This document shows, piece by piece, positions 1 to 12,019 of a DNA stretch of 64,000 nucleotides. The stretch spans positions 1,550,001 through 1,614,000 of the forward strand of contig JALIRH010000049.1 in assembly GCA_023055505.1 (NCBI GenBank), in the 5' to 3' direction. The stretch's first letter is position 1. The number at the start of each line of letters is the position of its first letter. The notes under the pieces were generated by a model that saw only the letters and a program-made list of their open reading frames with translations, searched no databases and was not told the origin of the DNA. The translations under genes were made by a program, and so were the position numbers. The stretch comes from Callipepla californica brunnescens (lineage: Eukaryota; Chordata; Aves; Galliformes; Odontophoridae).

Positions 1-2225
1 GGAATGATCAAAGCATTAGATATCCGGAGCCTAGCATTCCTGCTGCCCGAGTTCTTCCCGCTGCCGCTGTTCACAGCATTTGTTTTTCTGTTGTGACTTG
101 ACAGGCCTCTGGGTTTCTGATCAAAGAAACTTGTAAGGACAAATACAATTCTGTAGCTCTTCCAATGCGTTGTTTTTGTTTTCTCAGCTTCAGAACATGA
201 GGTTCAACTCCACCTCGTTGGCATTTTAACCAGACTTTCTCAGGACATTGCTGCAACAGCTACAGCTACCCCAGTGTGATACTGCAGGGGATACCCTGGG
301 GGAGGGTGACCAGCCCACAGAAAAGATTAAGGGCTGGGAAGAAACGCTGTCCTAGGACTATCAAGGCAGCACTTGCACTCAAATTTTAATATTTTTCAGC
401 TATCATTTCGCTGCTTGAAGTGGAAGTACATCAAGAGGTGTTTTTTTTTGTGTGTTAGAAGAAAATGCTTCTGAGAGAGTAGATGAATTTCCTAGTAGTG
501 ATGAGCCTTAAGCTGCTTTATCTGGGAAACAGGTCCTTCTTCAAGGAATTTTTGTGCAGCAGAGGACAACACAAGGAGCTGCTGTCAGTATCAGATTATT
601 TGGAGATTGGACACCACCAGCAGTTTTGCAGGAATGAGATGTTGCCATTAATGCTTGCCATTAATGTTCCTTTGGGTGAAAGTGGTTTAACTGCTGATCT
701 TGGAATACAAGCAGACAAGCTGGCTGGCCGGCATCACTTTGCTCTGTAACTCGGACCCTCTTTACCTCTGGGGAAGAGGGAGGGGCTGTTCTAGTTGAGC
801 TTTTGAGTCCGACACAAGCGCGTATTGTACTACTTGTGCCGGATTGCAGAATCTGGGACAGAGGAAAAGAAAGTCCTCCACTGGACTGCAGTCCGCATTC
901 AACATGTTGAAAATATTGTTAGAAAACTCCTGCTTAATTTAGGCACAGACTTAGGGTGAGTGTTAGTCCCTTAGTCCTACAGGCTATCACTTGTGTTCTC
1001 CATCAGTAGCGTGTCATCACAGACCAGACAGACGCCTGACTTCGTCCTTGGTCACTTAAAAAGTACAGAGCTGAGCCTTACTCTGGTTGGGCCTTGCTCA
1101 TTTAAGCTGAGAAGCAACTCTTAAAACCTCTCACGCTTTCCAAACTGTCCAAGACTTCGTAAAACTCTGGCGTAGCTCCTTGCACTTGGTAACTGGTCGA
1201 GGAGGTCTTATCCTACTTAACTACAGCTTGTAGGAATGATTCCCGTGCCAAACTCCTGCAGAGCAGAGGAGCATCTCCCCAGGCACGTGTCCATCGCACT
1301 CTGCAAAGCACAGTGGCTGAGAGTGAATGCCTGGAGCTGTGTGCAATGCAGCCTGTGAGGCTGGGAAGGAGTTGGCTTTCCCTCAGTGAGATGCCATTGT
1401 TAGGAAATATCTCCCTGAGGTCCTTCAGAGCTGTGAGCTGACCTTCAGGATGCAAATCTTTCCCATAGCCTGAAGAACAAAGTCCAGGGAAGAAGCAGAG
1501 AGAGCTGTGTGCATGGAAATGCTGTGGGGTTGGTGAAATGAATGTTAGGTGTCCTTTGTAAGAAGGGCAGTGATGAGATCTTGCTCACGTCCCTTGAGAA
1601 AGGGTGGGCGTTGTGTGATGCGCAGTCATTTCCTCTTCTCTCAGCAGGGTCTGGCTTCTTTGAAAGGTAACACAGGAGTGTATTCTCCTTCCATCTCCAA
1701 ACTTTGCTGTTTCACAGCAACTGGAAAGAAGCCCAGCGAGCTCCCCTTATCCTGCAGGAAGCAGCAGTGAATCCCTTTGCCTCTCAGGTCTCAGTCACAG
1801 CCATTCACACTGAGTGCAGCAGAAGTGCTCAGGATTTCTGACTTCACCGAGCACCCTTTGGGCATCATGAGTAGGATGAGACCACGGAGGAGAAAAAGCA
1901 TCCCTACAACTTTGATTTGCAACGCATGTCTTTCTTGTGTCAGTTGCACAGACGCCTACAAGTACTTCTGCTGTAGAAGTGATCTCATCTGACCAACTCT
2001 GAAAAGAAAACCTGTGACCACAGCACCAACACGTTCCTCACAGGGACATGGCTGTTTCCTTCCGAGAAGGAAGGCAGAGGCCTTCGTGGCAGACACAACC
2101 TCATGAAGTGTAGCTTACATCACTGACCTCAAGAAGCATTTCCCCCATTGCAAGACCTGTCACTGACTTTTGTACTCCTTGACCAGGTCCTCATGCCCAC
2201 AGGTGCTGATACCCAGCAGTACCAA
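1..2225. other. Unique 5' flank, no recognisable gene
   Basis: I see no convincing gene here. The longest open frames are short (at most 88 codons, 483-749) and resemble no family I know. The region has ordinary mixed composition, one T-run near 441-449, and no 18-bp repeat. Just upstream of the receptor start, an AG at 2201-2202 follows a moderately pyrimidine-rich stretch and could be the acceptor of a non-coding leader exon. Vertebrate olfactory receptor genes often have an untranslated first exon spliced to a single coding exon. No matching donor can be assigned from sequence alone, so this is only a suggestion. Confidence 0.6.
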
Positions 2226-3195
2226 ATGCCCAACAGCAGCTCCATCAGCGAGTTCCTCCTGCTGGCGTTGGCAGACACGCGGCAGCTGCAGCTCCTGCAC
2301 TTCTGGCTCTTCCTGGGCATCTCCCTGGCTGCCCTCCTGGGCAACGGCCTCAGCAGCACAGCTGCAGCCTGCGACCACGGCCTGCACACTCCCATGTACC
2401 TCTTTGTCCTCAACCCCGCCCTCCTCGACCTGGGCTGCATCTCCACCACTCTCTCCAAAGCCGCGGCCAATGCCCTCTGGGACAGCAGGGCCATCTCCTA
2501 CTTGGGATGTGCTGCACAGGTCTTCTTCTTTCTTCCTTTCTACTTCTTTCTTCGTCTCATCAGTGTATTCCCTTCTCGCAGTCAAGTCCTATGACCGCTT
2601 TGTTGCCATCTGCAATCCCCTGCACTATGGGACCCTCCTGGGCAGCAGAGCTTGTGTCACCGTGGCAGCAGCTGCCTGGGGCACTGGGTTTTTCTATTCC
2701 CTGCTGCACGCTGCCAATACATTTTCACTGCCACTCTGCCAAGGCGATGTTTTGAATCAATTCTTCAGTGAAATCCCCCAAATGTTAAAGCTCTCCTGCT
2801 CGCAGCCATACCTCAGGAAAGTTTGGCTTATTGTGGTTAGTGTCTCTTTGTATCTTGGGTGCTTTGTTTTCATTGTGCTGTCCTACGTGCAGATCTTCAG
2901 GGCAGTGCTGAGGATGCCCTCTGTGCTCGGCCGGCACAAAGCCTTCTCCACGTGCCTCCCTCACCTGGCCGTGGTCCCCCTCTTTGTCTACACTGCCACG
3001 TTTGCCTACCTGAAGCATCCTTCTATCTCTTCTCCATTCCTGGACCTCCTGGTGTCATTTCTGTACTCAGTGGTGTCTCCAGCAGTGAATCCTCTCATCT
3101 ACAGCCTGAGGAACCAGGAGCTCAAGGTTGCAGTGAGCAATACGTACTTCTGCGCCCAAAAAATGCGCATCAGCCTAACAGGATCCCCATGGTAA
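2226..3195 (+). pseudogene. Olfactory receptor pseudogene, OR14-like, frameshifted
   Basis: This is a class A GPCR of the odorant receptor family, which would act in the plasma membrane of olfactory neurons. The start at 2226 gives MPNSSS, with an N-glycosylation site at residue 3. TM1 carries the GN pair (residues 39-40), HTPMY follows at 54-58, and the conserved extracellular Cys is at 95. This frame is receptor-like to about Val99 (2520-2522), runs into a pyrimidine-rich tract (2523-2565) and stops at 2592-2594. The receptor resumes one frame over at about 2566 (YSLL), with SYDRFVAIC (Phe replaces Tyr of DRY; Asp at 2593-2595), KAFSTC of TM6 from 2938, and NPLIY of TM7 at 3088-3102. Its stop is at 3193-3195. 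Joined length would be near the usual 310-320 residues. Compared with the family as I know it, the tract is about 13 nt too long, so this is a real lesion rather than a one-base read error. The C-terminal tail after TM7 also looks atypical. Bird OR14-like (gamma-c) membership is inferred from the overall sequence. Confidence 0.88.
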
Positions 3196-3597
3196 TTCAC
3201 AATCCCTTGTTTATATTTGCCTCCATTATTGTTTCCACTGCCACGACTTTGATTTAATAAGAAGTTTTCTTCTTGGCCTGCTACATAGCGTTCATGTTTT
3301 GGCACACTCAACTCATGTACCTATAGATCAAGGCTCTCTGTTGATAAATACAATAAAGAAGCCAGCAGAAATTCATTTGCCTCCATTCCTTTGTTTTCCC
3401 ATCTTCACTGAACGGGGAGAGCAACTCATGTATGCAGGAGCAGTTCAGGGGCCAAGAGCCCAGCTGCACCACGGAGCAGCAGCCTCAGTGTTCACGGGGG
3501 GCTGCCCCTCACTGCCCCGTGGGCCTGTCCTCTCATCTGTGTTTGAAAACGGGCTGCTGCTTCCCAGGTCCAATGGCCACAGACGGCAGCAGGACAC
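3196..3597. other. 3' flank of the receptor pseudogene
   Basis: No coding region is recognisable. The stretch is ordinary mixed-composition DNA between the pseudogene stop and the proposed LTR. Small open frames of 60-160 codons cross it in several frames but resemble nothing known and overlap one another. Confidence 0.55.
3352..3357 (+). promoter_or_regulatory. Possible polyadenylation signal AATAAA
   Basis: A canonical AATAAA lies about 157 nt after the pseudogene stop, a plausible distance for a short receptor 3' UTR. No downstream GU-rich element is obvious, and the hexamer is common by chance in such DNA. Confidence 0.35.
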
Positions 3598-3888
3598 TGT
3601 TGTGGTTTTGTGGTTTTGATGCCGGTATTCCACATCAGAACATCATGCAGGCCGTTAAGGAGTTAATGCTGTGGGAGCAGGGGAGGGGCGGAGCTCCGCA
3701 CCAGACACCAGGCCCGCGCTTTTTGGTGGCGCGCTCTCCGGGCGGCTGTGAGGAGTTCAGCACGTGTAACGTAAGCTCCCAGTTTTCTGGTTTGGAAAAT
3801 TTGTCTCTCTCTCTCAATTCTTCAATTTTATTGGTTTTAGTAAAGATACCGTTCCTTCTCACATCGTGCCGTTGTATTTTTCTTTACA
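3598..3888 (+). mobile_element. Probable solo LTR of an avian endogenous retrovirus
   Basis: This 291-bp segment starts TGTTGTGG and ends TTTACA, giving the TGT...ACA termini of retroviral LTRs. The 5 bp before it (GACAC, 3593-3597) and after it (GACCC, 3889-3893) match at four of five positions, consistent with an aged target-site duplication. Inside, in order, are a GC box GGGGCGGAGC (3685-3694), an E-box CACGTG (3761-3766), an inverted CCAAT (ATTGG, 3830-3834) and AGTAAA (3839-3844), which could be a variant polyadenylation signal about 45 nt before the 3' end. No TATA box is clear. No primer-binding site follows and no gag, pol or env sequence is present, so a solo LTR from recombination of a provirus is the simplest reading. 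The start resembles avian ERV LTRs from memory only. It could instead be a non-retroviral promoter-like segment. Confidence 0.55.
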
Positions 3889-4030
3889 GACCCTTAAACC
3901 CCTCTGTTTTCCCCTCCCTCTGAAGCGTGAGGCTCTGCTTAGGCGGCCGCGCGGCAGTTTTTTTCCCTCTCCCTTTCTTTTTCCCTTCTCGGTTCCCTCT
4001 TCGGTTACTGTCACGGATAACACCGTGACA
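3889..4030. other. C/T-rich linker between LTR and array
   Basis: This 142-bp stretch has no gene. It begins with the putative target-site copy GACCC, holds a GC-rich NotI-type site GCGGCCGC in the middle, then runs of T and C, and ends in the left arm and loop of an inverted repeat at the array edge. It contains no 18-bp units, so the array boundary is abrupt. Confidence 0.6.
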
Positions 4031-4031
4031 G
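4008..4031. repeat. Perfect 9-bp inverted repeat at array boundary
   Basis: CTGTCACGG (4008-4016) and CCGTGACAG (4023-4031) are exact reverse complements separated by a 6-bp loop (ATAACA). The right arm ends on the first base of the first 18-bp unit. A stable small hairpin could form. Its function, if any, is unknown. Confidence 0.75.
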
Positions 4032-5700
4032 GCCGCATTGAGTTCTAAGGCCCCATTGAGTTCTATGTCCCCATAGATTCCTATGGCCCCACTGATTCCT
4101 ATGGCCCCATTGATCCCTATGGCCCCATTGATCCCTATGGCCACACTGACTTCTATGACCCCATTGATTCCTATGGTCACATTGATCACTATGGCCCCAT
4201 TGATCCCTAGGGCCCCATTGATTCCTATGGCCCCATTGATTCCTATGGTCCCATTGATCCCTATGGCCCCATTGATCCCTATAGCCCCACCGAACCCTAT
4301 GGCCCCATCGATCCCTATGGCCCCATTGATCCCTATGGCCCGATCGATCCCTATGGCCCCATTGATTCCTATGGCCCCATTGATTCATATGGTCCCATTG
4401 ATCCCTATGGCCCCATCGATCCCTATGGCACCATTGAGTTCTTTGCCCTCATTGAGTTCTATGGCCCCATTGATTCCTATGGCCCCATTGACTCCTATGG
4501 CCCCATTGATTCCTATGTTCCCATTGATTCCTATGGCCACATTGATCCCTATGGCCCCATTGATTCCTATGGCCCCATCGATCCCTACGGCCCCATTGAG
4601 TTCTACGCCCAAATTGAGTTCAATGGCCCCATTGATTCCTATGGCCCCTATGATCCCTATGGACCCATTGATTCCTATGGCCCCACTCATCCCTATGACC
4701 CCTTTGAGTTCTATGGCCCCATTGATTCCTAAGGCCCTATTGATCCCTATGGACCCATTGTGTTCTATGGCCCCATTCATTCCTATGGCCCCATTGATTC
4801 CTATGGCCCCATTGATTCCTATGGCTCCATCGATCTCTATGGCCCCTTTGATCCCTATGGCCCCATTGATTCCTTGGCCCCATACATCCCTATGGCCCCT
4901 TTGAGTACTATGGCCCCATTGATTCCTATAACCCTATTGATCCCTATGGCCCCATTATGTTCTATGGCCCCATTTATTCCTATGGCCCCATTGATTCCTA
5001 GGGTCCCATTGTTTCCTGTGGCCCCATTGATCCCTATGGCCCCATTGAGTTCTATGGCCCCATTGATTCCTATGGCCCCATTGAACCCTATGGCCCCATT
5101 GACTCCTATGGCCCCATTGATCCCTATGTTCCCATTGATCGCTGTGGCCCCATTGATTCCTATTATACCATTGATCCCTATGGTCTCATTGATCCCTATG
5201 GCCCCATTGATCCCTAAGGCACCATTGAGCTCTATGGCCCCATTGATTCCTATGTCCCCTTTGATTCCTATGGTCCCATTGGTCCCTATGGCCACATTGA
5301 TCCCTATGGCCCCATCGATCCCTATGGCCCCATTGAGTTCTATGCCCTCATTGAGTTCTATGGCCCCATTGATTCCTATGGTCCCATTGATTCCTATGGT
5401 CCCATTGATCCCTATGGCCCTATTGATACCTATGGCCCTATTGATCCCTATGGCCCCATTGATCCCTATGTCCCCATTGATTCCTATAACCCCATTGATT
5501 CCTACGGTTCAAATGGTCCCTATGGTCCCATTGATCCCTATGGCCCCATTGATCCCTATGGCCCCATCGATCCCTATGGCCCCATTGAGTTCTATGCCCC
5601 CATTGAGTTCTATGGCCCCATTGATTCCTATGGCCCCTTTGACTCCTATGGCCCCATTGATTCCTACGGTCCCATTGAGTCCTATGGCCCCATTGATCCC
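4031..5700. repeat. Left-edge array domain, diverged from the main blocks
   Basis: This domain starts with GAGTTC-type units and is more heterogeneous than the blocks to its right. From about 4.4 to 5.3 kb its order of variant units matches 32.0-32.9 kb (for example 4760 corresponds to 32382, offset 27,622), but with many scattered differences and a four-unit (72-bp) duplication at 32310-32381. The match therefore looks older than the multi-kilobase repeats elsewhere. The right limit is approximate because all units resemble one another. Confidence 0.7.
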
Positions 5701-6189
5701 TATGGCCCCATTGATTCCTATGGCCCCATTGATCCCTATGGCGCCATTGATTCCTATGGCCCTATTGATCTTTATGGCCCCATTGAGTTCTATGTCCCCA
5801 TTGATTCCTATAGCCCCATTGATTCCTAGGGTCCCATTGATTCCTGTGTCCCCATTAATCCCTATGGCCCCATTGAGTTCTATGACACCATTGATACCAA
5901 TGGCCCCATTGATTCCTCTGGCCACATTGACTATTATGGTCTCATTGATTCCTATGGCCCCATTGATTCCTATGGTCCCATTGATTCCTATGGCCCCATC
6001 GATTTCCATGGCCCCATTGATTCCTATGGCCCCATCGATTTCCATGGCCCCATTGATCCCTATGGCCCCATTGATTCCTATGGCCCCATTGATTCCTATG
6101 GTCCCATTGGTCCCTATGACCCCATTGATTTTTATGGTCCCATTGATCCCTATGGCCCCATTGAGTTCTATGTCCCCATTGATCCCTAT

Positions 6190-6243
6190 GGCCCCATTTT
6201 ATCCCTATGGCTCCATTGATTCCTTTGCCCCATTGATTTCTAT
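6190..6243. repeat. Phase-switch cassette: 19-bp then 18-bp then 17-bp unit
   Basis: A 19-bp unit (6190-6208) is followed by an 18-bp unit (6209-6226) and a 17-bp unit (6227-6243), so reading phase moves by one and returns. The cassette recurs as a landmark in both repeat families (for example 12020, 12758, 13532, near 19903, 26777, 37.8 kb and 50.5 kb), with small base changes. Confidence 0.85.
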
Positions 6244-9200
6244 GGTCCCATTGATCCCTATGGCCTCATTGATCCCTATGGCCCCTTTGATCCCTATGGC
6301 TCCATTGATTCCTATGGCCCCATTGATTCCTATAGTCCCATTGATCCCTATTACCCAATTGATCCCTATGGCCCCATCGATCCCTATGGTACCATTGAGT
6401 TCTATGCCCTCTTTGAGTTCTATGGCCCCATTCATTCCTATGGCCCAATTGATTCCTATGGCCCCATTGATTCCTATGGCCCCTTTGATTCCTATGGTGC
6501 CTTTGATCCCTATGGCCCCATTGATCCCTATTGCCCCTTTGATCCCTAAGGCCCCATTAATCCCTACGGCCAAATTGATTTCGATGCCCATATTGATCCC
6601 TATGGCCCCATTGATTCCTATGGCCCCATTGATTCCTATGGCTCCATCGATCTCTATGGTCCCTTTGATCCCTATGGCCCCATTGATTCCTATGGCCCCA
6701 CTCATCCCTATGGCCCCTTTGAGTTCTATGGCCCGATTGATTCCTATGGCCCTATTGATCCCTTTGGCCCCTTTGAGTTCTATGGCCCCATTGATTCCTA
6801 TGGCCCTATTGATCCCTATGGCCCCATTTTTTCCTGTGGCCCCATTGATCCCTATGGCCCCATTGAGTTCTATGGCTCCATTGATTCCTATGGCCCCATT
6901 GATTCCTATGGTCCCATTGATCCCTATGACCCCATTGAGTTCTATGGCCCCATCGATCCCTATGGCACCATTGAGTTCTATGCCCTCATTGAGTTCTATG
7001 GACCCATTCATTCCTATGGCCCCTTTGATCCCTATGGCCACATTGATCCCTATGGCCCCTTTGATCCCTATGGCCCCATCGATCCCTACGGCCCCATTGA
7101 GTTCTATGCCCAAATTGAGTTCTATGGCCCCATTGATTCCTATGGCCCCATTGATTCCTATGGCCCCTTTGATCCCTATGGCCCCACTGATTCCTATGGC
7201 CCCATTGATTCCTAAGGCTCCATCGATCTCTATGGTCCCTTTGATCCCTATGGCCCCATTGATTTTTATGGCCCCACTCATCCCGATGGCCCCTTTGAGT
7301 TCTATGGCCCCATAGATTCCTAGGTTCCCATTGTTTCCTGTGGCCCCATTGAACCCTATGGCCCCATTGATTCCTATGGCCCCATTGATCCCGAAGGCCC
7401 CATTGAGCTCTATGGCCCCATTGATTCCTATGGCCCCATTGATCCCTATGGCCCCATTGATTCCTATGGCCCCATTGATCCCTATGGACCAATTGATTCC
7501 TATGGCCCTATTGATCTTTATGGCCCCATTGAGTTCTATGTCCCCTTTCATTCCAATGGCCCCATTGATTCCTAGGGTCCCATTGATTCCTGTGGCCCCA
7601 TTAATCCCTATGGCCCCATTGAGTTCTATGACACCATTGATACCTATGGCCCCATTGATTCCTCTGGCCACATTGACTACTATGGTCTCATTGATTCCTA
7701 TGGCCCCTTTGATTCCTATGTTCCCATTGATCCCTATGGCCCCATTGACTCCTATGGCCCCATTGATTCCTATGGCCCCATCGATCTCTATGGCCCTATT
7801 GATCCCTATGGCCCCATTGATTCCTATGGCCCCATTGATTCCTATGGTCCCATTGGTCCCTATGACCCCATTGATTTTTATGGTCCCATTGATCCCTATG
7901 GCCCCATTGAGTTCTAAGTCCCCATTGATCCCTATGGCCCCATTTTATCCGTATGGCTCCATTGATTCCTTTGCCCCATTGATTCCTATGGTCCCATTGA
8001 TCCCTATGGCCCCATTGATCCCTATGGCCCCATTGATTCCTATGGCCCCATCGATCTCTATGGCCCCATTGATCCCTATGGCCATTTGATCCCTATAGCT
8101 CCATTGATTCCTATGGCCCCATTGATTCCTATAGTCCCATTGATCCCTATGACCCCATTGATCCCTATGGCCCCATCGATCCCTATGGTACCATTGAGTT
8201 CTATGCCCTCATTGAGTTCTATGGCCCCATTCATTCCTATGGCCCCTTTGATTCCTATGGCCCCATTGATTCCTATGGCCCCTTTGATTCCTATGGTCCC
8301 TTTGATCCCTATGGCCCCATTGATCCCTATTGCCCCTTTGATCCCTATGGCCCCATCGATCCCTACGGCCCCATTGATTTCAATGGTCCCATTGATCCCT
8401 ATGGCCCCATTGATTCCTATGGCCCCTTTGATTCCTATGGCTCCATCGATGTCGATGGTCCCTTTGATCCCTATGGCCCCATTGATTCCTATGGCCCCAC
8501 TCATCCCTATGGCCCCTTTGAGTTATATGGCCCCATTGATTCCTATGGCCCTATTGATTCCTATGGTCCCATTGATCCCTATGGCCCCATTGATTCCTAT
8601 GGCCCTATTGATCTTTATGGCCCCATTGAGTTCTATGTCCCCATTCATTCCTATGGCCCCATTGACTCCTAGGGTCCCATTGATTCCTGTGGCCCCTTTG
8701 ATCCCTAGGGCCCCATTGAGTTCTATGACAACATTGATCCCTATGGCCCCATTGATTCCTCTGGCCACATTGACTATTATGGTCCCTTTGATTCCTATGG
8801 CCCCATTGATTCCTATGGTCCCTTTGATCCCTATGGCCCCATTGATTCCTAAGTCCCCATTGATTCCTATGGCCACATCGATCTCTATGGCCCCATTGAT
8901 CCCTACGGCCCCATCGAACCCTATGGCCCCATCGATCCCTAAGGCCCCATTGATCCCTATGGCCCCATTGATTCCTATGGCCCCATTGATTCCTATGGTC
9001 CCATTGGTCCCTATGGCCCCATTGATTCCTATGGTCCCTTTGATCCCTATGGCCCCATTGAGTTCTATGTCCCCATTGATCCCTATGGCCCCATTGATCC
9101 CTATGGCTCCATTGATTCCTATGGTCCCATTGATCCCTATGGCCTCATTGATCCCTATGGCCCCATCGATCCCTATGGCCCCTTGGAGTTCTATACCCCC

Positions 9201-12019
9201 ATTGATTCCTATGGCCCCATTGATTCCTGTGGCCCCATTGATTCCTATGGCCCCACTGATTCCTATGGTCCCATTGATCCCTATGGCCCCATTGATTCCT
9301 ATGGCCCCATTGATTCCAATGGCCCCATGATCTCTATGGCCCCATTGATCCCTATGGCCCCATTGACCCTTATGGCTCCATTGATCCCTATGGCCCCATC
9401 GATCCCTATGGCACCATTGAGTTCTATTCCCTCTTTGAGTTCTATGGCCACATTCATTCCTATGGCCCCATTGAGTTCTATGGACCCATTGATTCCTATG
9501 GTCTCATTGATTCCTATGGTCCCATTGATCCCTATGGCCCCATTGATACCTATGGCACTATTGATCCCTATGGCCCCATTGATCCCTATGGCCCCATTGA
9601 TTCCTATAACCCCATTGATTCCTATGGCCCCATTGATCCCTATGTTCCCATTGATCGCTGTGGCCCCATTGATTCCTATCATACCATTGATCCCTATGGT
9701 CCCATTGATCCCTATGGCCCCATTGATCCCGAAGGCCCCATTGAGCTCTATGGCCCCATTGATTCCTATGGTCCCATTGATCCCTATGGCGTCACTGATC
9801 CCTAAGGCCCCATTCAGCTCTATGGCCCCATTGAGTTCTATGCCCCCATTGATTCCTATGGCCCCATTGATTCCTGTGGCCCCATTGATTCCTATGGCCC
9901 CACTGATTCCTATGGTCCCATTGATCCCTATGGCCCCATTGATCCCTATGGCCCCATCGATTACTATGGCCCCATTGAGTTTTATGCCCCCATTGATTTC
10001 TAAGGCCCCATTGATTCCTATGGTCCCATTGATTCCTATGGTCCCATTGATCCCTATGGCCCCATTTATACCTATGGCACTACTGATCCCTATGGCCCCA
10101 TTGATACCTAAGGCCCCATTGATTCCTATAACCCCATTGATTCCTATGGTCCCAATGGTCCCTATGGCCCCATTGATCCCTATGGCCCCATTGATCCCTA
10201 TGGCCCCATTGATCCCCATGGCTCCATTGATTCCTATGGCCCCATTGATTCCTATGGTCCTATTGGTCCCTATGGCCCCATTGATTCCTATGGTCCCATT
10301 GATCCCTATGGCCCCATTGATCCCTATGGCCCCATTGATCCCCATGGCTCCATTGATTCCTATGGCCCCATTGATTCCTATGGTCCTATTGGTCCCTATG
10401 GCCCCATTGATTCCTATGGTCCCATTGATCCCTATGGCCCCATTGAGTTCTATGTCCCCATTGACCCCTATGGCCCCATTGATCCCTATGGCCACATTGA
10501 TTCCTGTGGCCCCATTGATTCCTATGGCCCGTTGCTTCCTATGGCCCCATTGATTCCTATGGCCCCATTGATCCCTATGGCCCCATTGATTCCTATGGCC
10601 CTATTGAAATTTATGGCCCCATTGAGTTCTATGTCCTCATTCATTCCTATGGCCTCATTGATTCCTAGGGTCCCATTGATTCCTGTGGCCCAATTTATCC
10701 CTATGGCCCCATTGAGTTCTATGACAACATTGATCCCTATGGCCCCATTGATTCCTCTGGCCACATTGACTATTATGGTCCCTTTGATTCCTATGGCCCC
10801 ATTGATTCCTATGGTCCCATTGATCACTATGGCCCCATTGATTCCTATGGCCCCATTGATTCCTATGACCACATCTATCTCTATGGCCCCATTGATCCCT
10901 ACAGCCCCATCGAACCCTATGGCCCCATCGATCCCTATGGCCCCATTGATCCCTATGGCCCCATTGATTCCTAAGGCCCCATTGATTCCTATGGTCCCAT
11001 TGGTCCCTATGGCCCCATTGATTCCTATGGTCCCATTGATCCCTATGGCCCCATTGAGTTCTATGTCCCCTTTTGATCCCTATGGCCCCATTGCTCCCTA
11101 TGGCTCCAATGATTCCTATGGCCCCATTGATTCCTATGGTCTCATTGATCCCTATGGCCTCATTGATCCCTATTGCCCCATCGATCCCTATGGCCCCATT
11201 GAGTTCTATGCCCCCATTGATCCCTATGGCCCCATTGATTCCTGTGGCCCCATTGATTCCTATGGCCCCACTGATTCCTAAGGTCCCATTGATCCCTATG
11301 GCCCCATTGATTCCTATGGCCCCATTGATTCCTATGGCCCCATCGATCTCTATGGCCCCATTGATCCCTATGGCCCCATTGATCCCTATGGCTCCATTGA
11401 TTCCTATGGCCCCGTTGATTCCTATTGTCCCATTGATCCCTATGGCCCCATTGATCCCTATGGCCCCTTTGAGTTCTATGGCCCCACTGATTCCTATGGT
11501 CCCATTGATTCCTATGGTCCCATTGATCCCTATGGCCCCATTGATACCTATGGCCCCATTGATCCCTATGGCGCCATTGATTCCTATGGCCCTATTGATC
11601 TTTATGGCCCCATTGAGTTCTATGTCCCCATTGATTCCTATAGCCCCATTGATTCTCAGGGTCCCATTGATTCCTGTGTCCCCATTAATCCCTATGGCCC
11701 CATTGAGTTCTATGACACCATTGATACCTATGGCCCCATTGATTCCTCTGGCCACATTGACTATTATGGTCTCATTGATTCCTATGGCCCCATTGATTCC
11801 TATGGTCCCATTGATCCCGAAGGCCCCATTGACTCCTATGGCCCCATTGATTCCTATGGCCCCATCGATTTCCATGGCCCCATTGATCCCTATGGCCCCA
11901 TTGATTCCTATGGCCCCATTGATTCCTATGGTCCCATTGGTCCCTATGACCCCATTGATTTTTATGGTCCCATTGATCCCTATGGCCCCATTGAGTTCTA
12001 TGTCCCCATTGATCCCTAT

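Noticed and set aside
483..749. Forward open frame of 88 codons in the left flank
   Set aside because: No recognisable motif or neighbouring exon signals. Open frames of this length are expected by chance.
1213..1455. Reverse open frame of 80 codons in the left flank
   Set aside because: No family resemblance and no supporting splice, start or polyadenylation context.
2160..2585. Reverse open frame of 141 codons over the receptor
   Set aside because: It is antisense to a clear olfactory receptor reading and resembles no family; it is a shadow of the receptor's composition.
3432..3923. Forward open frame of 163 codons crossing the LTR-like segment
   Set aside because: It runs from receptor flank through the whole LTR-like segment into the linker, and its translation resembles no retroviral or cellular protein.
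3889..4030. Internal region of a provirus after a 5' LTR
   Set aside because: No TGG-type primer-binding site follows 3888 and no gag-like sequence is present. Only 142 bp separate it from the satellite, so a solo LTR fits better.
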